A stretch of 64,000 nucleotides of DNA from an uncultured bacterium (GTDB lineage: Bacteria; Muiribacteriota; Ozemobacteria; Ozemobacterales; Ozemobacteraceae), in NCBI GenBank assembly GCA_937949615.1, contig CALEDQ010000008.1, forward strand, positions 744,001 through 808,000, written 5' to 3'. The notes beneath the pieces are model-generated. The model made no database searches and was not told where the DNA came from. It worked only from the letters and a program-made list of their open reading frames with translations. Position 1 is the stretch's first letter; the number at the start of each line of letters is the position of its first letter. The position numbers and the translations under genes are program-made. Positions 1-7,614 of this stretch are shown here, piece after piece.

Positions 1-401
1 ATCATGACAGCACTCATGGCACCGGTTCCTGCCGGGCAGGCTTCTTCCATGGCACGGGCGCGCACATCAACCAGTCTGATCAAATCTTCAAAAGAAGCAA
101 CACCGGCAGCAAAAAGCGCATTATACTCGCCAAGACTATGGCCGGCAGTAGCACCGTATTCCCAGCTGTTTTTTCTCAGCCATTCAGTGAGAATGGCCGA
201 GGTAAGAAAAATCGCCGGCTGCGTGTTAACCGTTTTTTTAAGCTCTTCTTCCGGGCCGTTATAACAGATTTCGCTGAGACGACGGCCAAGAATTGCATCG
301 GCGCGGGCAGCCATTTCAGCAGCCCACGGAAAAGTTTCAACCATGGCTTTTGCCATACCGACTTTCTGAGAGCCCTGACCAGGAAAAATCAATGCTTTCA
401 T
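1..401 (-). CDS. fabD: Malonyl-CoA:ACP transacylase FabD, 3' part beyond window edge
   Basis: FabD moves malonyl groups from CoA to acyl carrier protein, the committed loading step of fatty acid synthesis in the cytoplasm. Only the first 133 residues lie in the window; the gene runs off the left edge. The N-terminus KALIFPGQGSQKVGM is the family signature, and the nucleophile elbow GHSLGEY places the catalytic serine at residue 89. The ATG at 399-401 is preceded by GGGAG seven bases upstream, which decides the start. It lies 15 bp downstream of fabK, so plsX, fabK and fabD look co-transcribed. No frameshift is seen in the visible part. Confidence 0.95.
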   Translation of the reverse strand, partial: MKALIFPGQGSQKVGMAKAMVETFPWAAEMAARADAILGRRLSEICYNGPEEELKKTVNTQPAIFLTSAILTEWLRKNSWEYGATAGHSLGEYNALFAAGVASFEDLIRLVDVRARAMEEACPAGTGAMSAVM

Positions 402-416
402 GCTTCTACTCCCGTA

Positions 417-1373
417 TCAGCTTTTTTTGACGGGCCGAAACTGCTGGAGACGCTCGAAAACCTTGTAATAATCAGTTTCGATACTCTGAATGATCTCGGC
501 GGCGGTCTCTTCACGATTCAACATGCCGCTGATCTGGCCGGCCATAACCGAACCTTCTTCAGTATTTCCGTCGACAACTGACATTTTGAGACGGCCACGA
601 CCAAGTTCTTCTAGTTCTTCAGGTGAAGCACCTTTATATTCTTTTTCAAGATACTCTTTGGTCAGCCGGTTGCGAATAACACGCACCGGGTGCCCGAGAG
701 TCACACCAGTCGTGACTGTGTCGCGATCTTTGGCCTTAAGAACCGATTCTTTGTAATTCGGGTGTGCGTGGCACTCTTTGGCAAGAATGAATCTGGTGCC
801 CATCTGAACGGCTTCGGCACCAAGTGCAAAAGCAGCCGCAACACCGCGACCATCCGCAATGCCGCCGGCAGCAATCACCGGAATTGAAACCGCATCGACA
901 ATCTGTGGAATCAGAACCATGGTGGTAATTTCACCAACATGCCCGCCAGATTCATGGCCTTCGGCAATCAGAGCGTCGACGCCCGACCGTTCAAGGCGTT
1001 TTGCCAGAGCGACAGAAGAAACAACCGGAATTACCTTGATGCCTTCGTCTTTAAAACGCTTAACCAGCGGCCCGGGATTACCGGCACCGGTAGTGACGAC
1101 CGGAACTTTTTCCTGAAGACAAACTTCGACGACTCCAGGAGCGGTTGGCATCATCAACATGATATTGACACCAAACGGTTTGTCGGTAAGACTTTTGATC
1201 TTGTGAATTTCCTGACGCACAAGTTCGGGGTCAAGCGAACCTGAGCCGAAAACACCGAGACCACCAGCGTTGCTGACGGCCGCAACAAGATTGGCTGAGC
1301 TGACCCAGGCCATACCGCCCTGAAAAATGGGATATTTGATGCCAAGAAGCTTGGTAATTCTGGTTTCTATCAT
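417..1373 (-). CDS. fabK: Enoyl-ACP reductase II FabK (FMN-dependent)
   Basis: A 318-residue TIM-barrel flavoprotein of the FabK/nitronate monooxygenase family. FabK reduces trans-2-enoyl-ACP with NAD(P)H in the last step of each elongation cycle. The N-terminus LGIKYPIFQGGMAWVS, the PVIAAGGIADGRG phosphate/FMN-binding segment and the EGHESGGHVGE motif (His145, matching the family's catalytic histidine) support FabK rather than a generic nitronate monooxygenase. The position between plsX and fabD agrees. A FabK-type reductase implies low sensitivity to triclosan-like FabI inhibitors; that is family knowledge, not shown here. The ATG start follows an AAGGGAG sequence at rather long spacing. 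Confidence 0.94.
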   Translation of the reverse strand: MIETRITKLLGIKYPIFQGGMAWVSSANLVAAVSNAGGLGVFGSGSLDPELVRQEIHKIKSLTDKPFGVNIMLMMPTAPGVVEVCLQEKVPVVTTGAGNPGPLVKRFKDEGIKVIPVVSSVALAKRLERSGVDALIAEGHESGGHVGEITTMVLIPQIVDAVSIPVIAAGGIADGRGVAAAFALGAEAVQMGTRFILAKECHAHPNYKESVLKAKDRDTVTTGVTLGHPVRVIRNRLTKEYLEKEYKGASPEELEELGRGRLKMSVVDGNTEEGSVMAGQISGMLNREETAAEIIQSIETDYYKVFERLQQFRPVKKS

Positions 1374-1431
1374 AATCGCAGAGAATCTCCCTTGAAAAAA
1401 TCAGCAGGCCCCGACTGAATGGCTCTCCTGC

Positions 1432-2442
1432 CTATGCTGGTGCCCCCGATTCATTCATCTGGCCTTCTTTTTCGACCTGACTGTGGATCAGATTGATAAC
1501 ACCGGTTGAGGCACAACTGGCTGCCAGAGTCAAAGCATTCGCAATCACCGGAGCTTTTGATTTGCCATGGCAGACAATTGAGACGCCGTTAATACCCAGT
1601 AATGGGGCGGCGCTGTATTCAGGAGCATCTGGACTGAATTTTTTCAGCCCGGCCTTAAGAGCCATCAATTTTTCCGGGGCAATTTCTGCCCCCTTTGCGG
1701 CCTTGAAAAGGGCTCCCTGAATCAGTTCTGAAATACTCTCACTGGCTTTGAGCAGCACATTGCCGACAAAACCATCGCAAACCACCACATGGGCCTTGCC
1801 ATAGTAGAGATGATCTGCTTCAACGTTACCGATAAAGTTCAGCGAACTATGCTTGAGAGATTCGAATACACTCTTGGTCAGTTCGTTTCCCTTTGATTCT
1901 TCTTCGCCAATGCTCAAAACACCGACTTTCGGTTTTTTGATACCGCAGACCTTTTCATAATAAGCGGCACCCATCAGAGCAAACTGCAGAAGATGCGGCG
2001 CCCGGCTGTCAACATTAGCACCAACATCGAGCAGCAGAACCCCGTAATTTTCTGAGGTCGGAAGCATTACTGCAATTGCAGGACGCTCGACACCAGGAAT
2101 ACGCCCGATTTCAAGCAGAGAGGCGGCCATCTGGGCGCCGGTACTGCCAGCCGAAAGAAGCGCATCAGCCTTGCCTTCGCGTACAAGACGAGCCGCCACT
2201 GCAATAGAGGCATTCTTCTTTTTACGAAGAGCCTGCAGCGGCGCCTCACCCATCTCTACCACTTCGGATGTGTCGTAAATCTCACATCCGGCCGGCAGTT
2301 CTGGCATGATCTCGCGAATGGCCGATTCTTTTCCGACAAGTATCAGACTGGCGGTCCCGCCTGAGGTCAGATACGATCGAGCTCCCGATACCAGTTCCTG
2401 GGGGGCGTAGTCCCCACCCATGACATCAACGGCGATTTTCAT
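1432..2442 (-). CDS. plsX: Phosphate acyltransferase PlsX
   Basis: PlsX converts acyl-ACP and phosphate into acyl phosphate, the donor for PlsY in the first step of phospholipid synthesis. It is a peripheral membrane enzyme. The protein has 336 residues, the usual length, and opens with MKIAVDVMGGDYAPQE, the family signature. It retains the GSTGAQMAASLLEIGRIPGV segment and the later CDGFVGNVLLK block. It starts 17 bp after rpmF and is followed by fabK, an rpmF-plsX-fab order seen in many bacteria. The ATG start is unambiguous. Confidence 0.96.
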   Translation of the reverse strand: MKIAVDVMGGDYAPQELVSGARSYLTSGGTASLILVGKESAIREIMPELPAGCEIYDTSEVVEMGEAPLQALRKKKNASIAVAARLVREGKADALLSAGSTGAQMAASLLEIGRIPGVERPAIAVMLPTSENYGVLLLDVGANVDSRAPHLLQFALMGAAYYEKVCGIKKPKVGVLSIGEEESKGNELTKSVFESLKHSSLNFIGNVEADHLYYGKAHVVVCDGFVGNVLLKASESISELIQGALFKAAKGAEIAPEKLMALKAGLKKFSPDAPEYSAAPLLGINGVSIVCHGKSKAPVIANALTLAASCASTGVINLIHSQVEKEGQMNESGAPA

Positions 2443-2459
2443 TCGCTATTTTACCGGTA

Positions 2460-2648
2460 TTATTCTTTTTCGACTTCGAGAACCTTAACTTTTTTGCCGT
2501 AATAACCACAGGCCGGGCATACTCTGTGCGGCTGCTTCAGTTCAAAGCACTGTGCGCATTTTGCCAGAGCAACAGGAGCTGCTTTGTAGTGAGTTCTGCG
2601 TTTGCGGCCTCTGAGTTTTGAAACTCTATTTTTTGGACATGCACCCAT
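2460..2648 (-). CDS. rpmF: 50S ribosomal protein L32
   Basis: A 62-residue ribosomal protein of the large subunit. The N-terminus MGACPKNRVSKLRGRKRR is a variant of the usual L32 start. The C-terminal half has two CxxC pairs (KCAQC and VCPAC), giving the four-cysteine zinc-ribbon form. The start at 2646-2648 is chosen over an upstream in-frame codon because GGAGGAAG precedes it and conservation begins there. It heads the rpmF-plsX-fabK-fabD operon. The DUF177 (YceD) gene that often precedes rpmF is absent; rsmG lies upstream instead. Confidence 0.96.
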   Translation of the reverse strand: MGACPKNRVSKLRGRKRRTHYKAAPVALAKCAQCFELKQPHRVCPACGYYGKKVKVLEVEKE

Positions 2649-2682
2649 TTTGACTTCCTCCGGGATTGAAATAAGTTTGGTG

Positions 2683-2711
2683 AGTATAGCAGATAATATA
2701 ATGAGAGTCAA
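2683..2711 (-). promoter_or_regulatory. Sigma70-type promoter for rpmF-plsX-fabK-fabD
   Basis: On the minus strand TTGACT (2706-2711) and TATACT (2683-2688) are separated by exactly 17 bp, and the -10 is preceded by TGC (extended -10). The predicted transcript begins about 30 bases before the rpmF ATG. The intergenic space is otherwise AT-rich. Confidence 0.8.
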
Positions 2712-2760
2712 TCACAATAAGCAAAAGCGTTTACGGGTGTACACCGGACCGCGGAAAGGC

Positions 2761-3495
2761 TTAAAGAGGTTTTTCTACTGCAAGACCACATTTACGCGGG
2801 TAACGCTCAGACACAGCGCAGGTTTTGCGAAGAATCAGAAAATTTCTTTCAAACGGTAACTCGGGTGGAGCAAGCCGCAAAATTTCAACATTCTCGACGG
2901 CAACAGAAAAAACTGCAAAGGCATTAACCGATTCTGAAAGCTCCTCGTCAAGCTTCGGACCTTTATAATACAGCGCATAGCCGCCAGTACGGGTCAGAGG
3001 CATGGTATATTCAACCAGAGTTCTGACTGCCGATAATGCCCGGCAGACAACCAGATCGGCCTGCTCTCTGAACTTGGCATCGCGGCCGATCTCTTCTATG
3101 CGGGCGTGATGAGTCTCTATATTGGTAAGACCGGCAGCGGCAGCCATTCTTGCCACAAACTCAACAGACTTCTGCCTGGAGTCGATCGCGACGATCCTGC
3201 TGTGCGGCAAAGCCACCGCCAGCGGTAACGACGGAAACCCGCCACCCGTACCAAGATCAACAATTTTCGCCGATTTCCAGAGTGGAAGATTGAAGCAGAC
3301 AGGCGCCAGACTGTCGAGAAAGTGCTTCATTGCCATTTCATGCGGGTCAAATATTTTCGAAACACTTTTATACATAGGGTCGGATAGCATGGCCGATGCA
3401 AGCCTGTCGAGCTGCCCATACTGCTCTTCAGACAGCCTGATCTTGAGTTTTTCGAGACAGGGAAAAAGAAATTCTCTGATTCTTACCTCATTCAT
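2761..3495 (-). CDS. rsmG: 16S rRNA (guanine-527-N7) methyltransferase RsmG
   Basis: RsmG (GidB) methylates G527 in the 530 loop of 16S rRNA using S-adenosylmethionine. The 244-residue protein carries the SAM-binding motif IVDLGTGGGFPSLPLA (about residues 78-93), followed by an acidic residue (AIDSR) and the VVCRALSAV block typical of the family. The DPHEMAMKHFLDSL segment upstream matches the RsmG N-terminal helix. It overlaps the 3' end of mnmG copy 1 by 8 bp, the common mnmG-rsmG arrangement, and appears to be the last gene of the rpmH operon. Length is slightly above the typical 205-240. Confidence 0.95.
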   Translation of the reverse strand: MNEVRIREFLFPCLEKLKIRLSEEQYGQLDRLASAMLSDPMYKSVSKIFDPHEMAMKHFLDSLAPVCFNLPLWKSAKIVDLGTGGGFPSLPLAVALPHSRIVAIDSRQKSVEFVARMAAAAGLTNIETHHARIEEIGRDAKFREQADLVVCRALSAVRTLVEYTMPLTRTGGYALYYKGPKLDEELSESVNAFAVFSVAVENVEILRLAPPELPFERNFLILRKTCAVSERYPRKCGLAVEKPL

Positions 3496-5377
3496 TGCTT
3501 CTACCCCTATTTGTCTGTCGTTTACGAAGATTCATCAGAATAACTGCCAGATCTGATGCTCTGACCCCGGGAATTCTCGCAAGCGCCCCAACCGTAGCCG
3601 GCCTTACCGCCAGAATTTTCATTCTGGCTTCGCGGCTGACAGCCGCAGGTATAGCCGCAAAGAACTCTTCATCGAGCTCTTCTGCCTGCATGCTTTCACG
3701 CAGCGAAAATTCACGTTCCTGCTGTTCAATATAACCAGAATACTTAATTCGCGCCTCAATCTCCAGAACACCGAGATGATCGAGACCGGAAATTTCCGGG
3801 ATATAACGGGAAAATCTGGCCGGAGAAGCATCTGGTCGTCGCAGGAGCTGAGCAAGAGAAACGCTTGAAGCCGGCATTGGGTCTGCGAATTCCGGTAATT
3901 GCTCTTTTAACTGAGCTGGCGTCAAACGAGTTTCTTCTAATCGTTTCTGAATGTCGGCAAGCAGACCATGTCGGGCATTAATACCATTCATCTTGTCAGA
4001 TGCAAGGGAGCCAAAGTCGAAAGCTTTTTGCGAAAGCCTCTCTTCGGCGTTGGTCATGCGCAGATTCAGCCTGAAAGGCGAACGTGAAGTAAAAACCCTG
4101 TATGGCTCACGAATCCCGAGGGTGGTAATCTCTTCGACCATAAGCCCGAGATAAGACTGATCGGCATCGAGCACCAGTGGTGTGCGGCCAAGAACGGCGG
4201 CAGCCGCGTTGATACCGGCAAGAATGCCCTGTGCAGCTGCCTCTTCATAGCCAGAGGTGCCATTTATCTGGCCGGCCAGAAAAAGATTCGGAATAGACCT
4301 CGACATAAGCGTCGGGTGCAGGTCAATCGGATCGACGATGTCATACTCGATGCCGTAGCCCGGGCGGGTAATACGCGCGTTTTCGAGCCCCGGCAGAGTT
4401 GCAACGTAAGCTTCCTGAACATCTTCAGGCAGGCTGGTCGAAAGTCCCTGCAGATAAATCTCGTTACTGAACGCCCCTTCGGGTTCAAGAAAAACCTTGT
4501 GGGTCTCCTTGTCAGGAAATTTATTGAGCTTATCTTCGATCGATGGACAATAGCGGGCACCGGTACCGGTTATCAGGCCGGCGATCAAAGCCGAACGCCC
4601 GAAGTTTTCTTTGATAACCCGGTGCGTTTCTTCTGTAGTGCGGGTAATAAAACACGCCCGACTGGGAAACCGCCTCTCAGCTTTTGACCATAATGAAAAT
4701 GGCGGAGTTTCCGGGTCTTCTTCCTGCATTTCGAGACCGGCAAAATTAATCGTGGCAATATCAACCCTCGGTGGGGTACCTGTTTTAAAACGCATAACCG
4801 GCAGCCCGATACGCTCAAGGGCAGCCCCCAGATCGTTGGCAGCCGGCTCCCCTGCCCTGCCGGCAGAAAAACTGACATCACCGATATGGATTTTTCCGCG
4901 CAGAAAGGTGCCGGTTGTAAGAATTACCGCCGGGGCAGACCAGATCTGACCAGAAATTGCCCTGACACCCGCAAGCCTGCCATTTTCAAAATGCAGATCA
5001 GAAACCATCGCCTGCAGAAGCTTTAAATTTGGCTGCAGCATCAGCGACTGCAACATGCGCCGACTGTAAGCCTCTTTATCGGACTGAAAACGATTGGCCT
5101 GCACGGCAATCCCTTTTCGGGTGTTCAGACGCCGTCTCTGAATACTGGTTTCATCGGCGACAATGCCCATTTCTCCGCCGAGAGCATCGACTTCGCGAAC
5201 CAGCTGGCCTTTACCCTGGCCACCAATAGACGGGTTACATGGAAGAGCGGCAACCGTGTCGAGATTTATCGTTAAAAGCAGAGTCTGCAGCCCAACACGG
5301 GCCGCGGCCAGGGCGGCTTCACAACCGGCGTGACCGGCGCCAACGACAATAACCTGAAATTCGTTTTTTGCTTTCAC
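3488..5377 (-). CDS. mnmG: tRNA uridine-5-carboxymethylaminomethyl enzyme MnmG, copy 1 (next to rsmG)
   Basis: MnmG with MnmE installs the (carboxymethyl)aminomethyl group at wobble U34 of several tRNAs. This 629-residue copy has the FAD-binding GAGHAG (13-18), LPCNPSIGG with Cys47, and RYCPSIEDK with Cys277, matching the two conserved cysteines of E. coli MnmG. It also keeps RFKTGTPPR and a normal C-terminal helical domain (RPATVGALARIPGV). Unusual is residues 86-101: the family sequence KGPAVRxxRAQAD is replaced by KGIAVQANRFQSD. The start is GTG at 5375-5377, overlapping the HEAT gene stop as GTGA. A second, differently diverged MnmG lies 2.2 kb upstream in the same operon. Which copy is the housekeeping enzyme cannot be settled from sequence. 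Confidence 0.93.
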   Translation of the reverse strand: MKAKNEFQVIVVGAGHAGCEAALAAARVGLQTLLLTINLDTVAALPCNPSIGGQGKGQLVREVDALGGEMGIVADETSIQRRRLNTRKGIAVQANRFQSDKEAYSRRMLQSLMLQPNLKLLQAMVSDLHFENGRLAGVRAISGQIWSAPAVILTTGTFLRGKIHIGDVSFSAGRAGEPAANDLGAALERIGLPVMRFKTGTPPRVDIATINFAGLEMQEEDPETPPFSLWSKAERRFPSRACFITRTTEETHRVIKENFGRSALIAGLITGTGARYCPSIEDKLNKFPDKETHKVFLEPEGAFSNEIYLQGLSTSLPEDVQEAYVATLPGLENARITRPGYGIEYDIVDPIDLHPTLMSRSIPNLFLAGQINGTSGYEEAAAQGILAGINAAAAVLGRTPLVLDADQSYLGLMVEEITTLGIREPYRVFTSRSPFRLNLRMTNAEERLSQKAFDFGSLASDKMNGINARHGLLADIQKRLEETRLTPAQLKEQLPEFADPMPASSVSLAQLLRRPDASPARFSRYIPEISGLDHLGVLEIEARIKYSGYIEQQEREFSLRESMQAEELDEEFFAAIPAAVSREARMKILAVRPATVGALARIPGVRASDLAVILMNLRKRQTNRGRSNE

Positions 5378-7614
5378 TTTTGCAATTGCAGCGCTTTTTC
5401 AGCCAGAGACCTGACCGTTTCATTCGGGTCGGTGGTCAGGCGCTGAAGAAGCTGGAGTGCGTCTGGAGTTTTTTTGCGTGATAACAGCTTGACTGCAGCA
5501 ATTCTGCAGCTTTCGTCAGCCAGCTCGGCTGCCTTGTTGATAAGAATCGTCTGGTCATCGCCCATCACGAATGCGAGATCTCTGGCACCCGCTCTTTGAT
5601 CGTCGATGCTGGCAGAGCAGAGCTTTGCGTAAATCTCCGCAGACCTTGGCTTGGCAAAAGCCGGCATGCCGGGAATACTGGCCTGAGGAGGAGAAGATAC
5701 CGGCCTTGCCGGAACAGACGGTTTCTGAATACCCGCAGACGGCGTACTGGCAGACGGCAGTCGGCGATCAGGAATGTTCAAAGGTTTCGACTGCATGGCT
5801 GAAGATGACGGAGCCGTCGAAACAGCTGGAACAACCGGGGGTAGAGAAGTTGCAGGTCTGGCAGAGGCAATCGGAGCAACCGGCTGTCTCGGCGCAACCG
5901 GCACAGTTACTTGAGACGGCGCGTCTTCTACTGGTGGCAAAGATGGCTCGACCGGCGCCAGATCTGGAATCTTCAGACTGCCTGCAGAAGGCAGAGAAGG
6001 CTCTGGGGCGGCAGGCGAAATTTCGGGCAGTACCGGTTCAGGCGCAGATGGGGCTGATGGCCGGGTCGGCTCAACCGGCGAAGAGACTTGCACCGGCGCC
6101 ACCGGTCGTGGTTGAACGGCAGCCGGAGGCGGCTGAACCGGTCTTGGCGGCGCTGCCTGGGGGAATGGTGCGGCCGGTTTCATCTCTTCGCGCATAGGCG
6201 TATCTTTGATTTTTTCGAAAAGCGAAGCCGCAACCTGAGCAACGACCGGGTCAGGATCACCGCAGGCGGCTTTAAGCACCTGACGTGAAGTGTTGTTGTT
6301 AATTCTGGCCAGAGCTTTGAGAACGCTGAGCCTGATACCCTGGTTCGGATCTTTGAGAGCAGCCTTGAGCAGGGTTAAAGATGGCTGATCACCGATTTCT
6401 CCGAGGGCAAAAATAACACTGTCGCGCAGCCATACTTCTTGAGATACCAGCATCGAACGAAGGGTGAGAAATGCCTGCTGAAAACCGTTTTTAACAAGAT
6501 ATTTGGCGGCATTGACCTTAACGCGGTTTTCAGGGTCTTCGAGCAATTGAACGATGTTCTGCTCGCATCCCCTTATGTTCTGTTCCTCGATGACTTCGAC
6601 GGTATTGGCCCTGACTCTTGGGTCTTCATCCTGCAGGCAGCGAATCAGAGTTTCAAGGCCGCCTTCGCGGCTGCTTCTGGCAAAAACCTTTACCAGCCCA
6701 GACTTAACGATAACATCCTTTTCTTTGAGCAGAATGCTTTCGAGCATTGCCGGATTGAGTTCGACATCGGGTTCCATGATAATTTTCAACATGAGAAAGC
6801 GCCGCTGTGAAGAAAACTGCTCGTCTGCGAGCATGAACGGGATCTGTGGCGGAACCCGGCGGTCTTTCAAATTAAACAGCGTCTGCAGAGCCGTCAACGC
6901 CACCTCTTCGAGCATGCTGCGCGCCAGCTGCAGAAGCTGAGTTACATGCCCCGAAGGCTTTTTGACTCCGAGAGTCTTGATATGCTGCAGAAGAGTCGAG
7001 ATATCGGTGATTTTCTTAAGATCCGGCAGAGATGGATCGACCGGGTCGTCAAGTTCTGGGGGAGCTGCGGGCACAACGTTCGAGGCTACCGAAGGCTGGG
7101 CAGAACCATGAGAAAAGCTGCCAGATACTGCTGCAGGTGAAGGGGTCGCCGGCAATGGCTGAGAAGGGCGTGGCAAGGTGGCTGGCGATGCACTGGCAGG
7201 CATGCTTGGTTGAAAGGACCTGGCAGCAGGCGGCAAAGTCTGAGACTGGCCAGGCAGAGGGCCGACCGACGGTTTTACCGGCAAAACCGGAGCCGCCGGC
7301 GGATTAACGGCAGGCTGCTCATCTGGCGGTGCTACCGGTGCTGGCGGTGCTACTGGCGCCGACGGTGCCACAAAAGCAGGCTCTGGAATCTGCAACTTTG
7401 CTTCACCATCGCCACTCAGCTTTGCCAATGCCGCCTGGGCAGCATTGCGAACGCTCTCGTCAGAATCGCCGAGAACCTTCTGAATACAGGCAATTTTTTC
7501 GTTGACAGGCATGGCAGGCAGATTAACCAGTTGTTCAATGGACATGCATCGAACCTCAGCAGAAATTGAGCGGAGATTCTGAATAATCAATTCCTGACGT
7601 TTCTTGTTAATCAT
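5374..7614 (-). CDS. HEAT-repeat protein with two proline-rich linkers, between the mnmG copies
   Basis: A 746-residue protein with no enzyme motif. It has a short helical-repeat segment at about 1-70, a Pro/Ala/Val-rich low-complexity linker at about 75-195, and a central HEAT array at about 200-470 with repeats such as DPENRVKVNAAKYLV and DPNQGIRLSVLKALARI. A second proline-rich linker spans about 475-655, and a last HEAT pair about 662-746. No signal peptide or membrane segment is visible, so it is probably a cytoplasmic scaffold. Both ends overlap mnmG copies by 4 bp (ATGA and GTGA), so it is translationally coupled to both. A role with MnmG/MnmE or tRNA is inference from position only. 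HEAT proteins of this kind are also common as unconnected scaffolds. Confidence 0.85.
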   Translation of the reverse strand: MINKKRQELIIQNLRSISAEVRCMSIEQLVNLPAMPVNEKIACIQKVLGDSDESVRNAAQAALAKLSGDGEAKLQIPEPAFVAPSAPVAPPAPVAPPDEQPAVNPPAAPVLPVKPSVGPLPGQSQTLPPAARSFQPSMPASASPATLPRPSQPLPATPSPAAVSGSFSHGSAQPSVASNVVPAAPPELDDPVDPSLPDLKKITDISTLLQHIKTLGVKKPSGHVTQLLQLARSMLEEVALTALQTLFNLKDRRVPPQIPFMLADEQFSSQRRFLMLKIIMEPDVELNPAMLESILLKEKDVIVKSGLVKVFARSSREGGLETLIRCLQDEDPRVRANTVEVIEEQNIRGCEQNIVQLLEDPENRVKVNAAKYLVKNGFQQAFLTLRSMLVSQEVWLRDSVIFALGEIGDQPSLTLLKAALKDPNQGIRLSVLKALARINNNTSRQVLKAACGDPDPVVAQVAASLFEKIKDTPMREEMKPAAPFPQAAPPRPVQPPPAAVQPRPVAPVQVSSPVEPTRPSAPSAPEPVLPEISPAAPEPSLPSAGSLKIPDLAPVEPSLPPVEDAPSQVTVPVAPRQPVAPIASARPATSLPPVVPAVSTAPSSSAMQSKPLNIPDRRLPSASTPSAGIQKPSVPARPVSSPPQASIPGMPAFAKPRSAEIYAKLCSASIDDQRAGARDLAFVMGDDQTILINKAAELADESCRIAAVKLLSRKKTPDALQLLQRLTTDPNETVRSLAEKALQLQK

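Noticed and set aside
2736..2745. Palindrome GGTGTACACC upstream of the rpmF promoter
   Set aside because: Only ten bases, no second copy at a similar place, and no T-run; not enough to call an operator or terminator.
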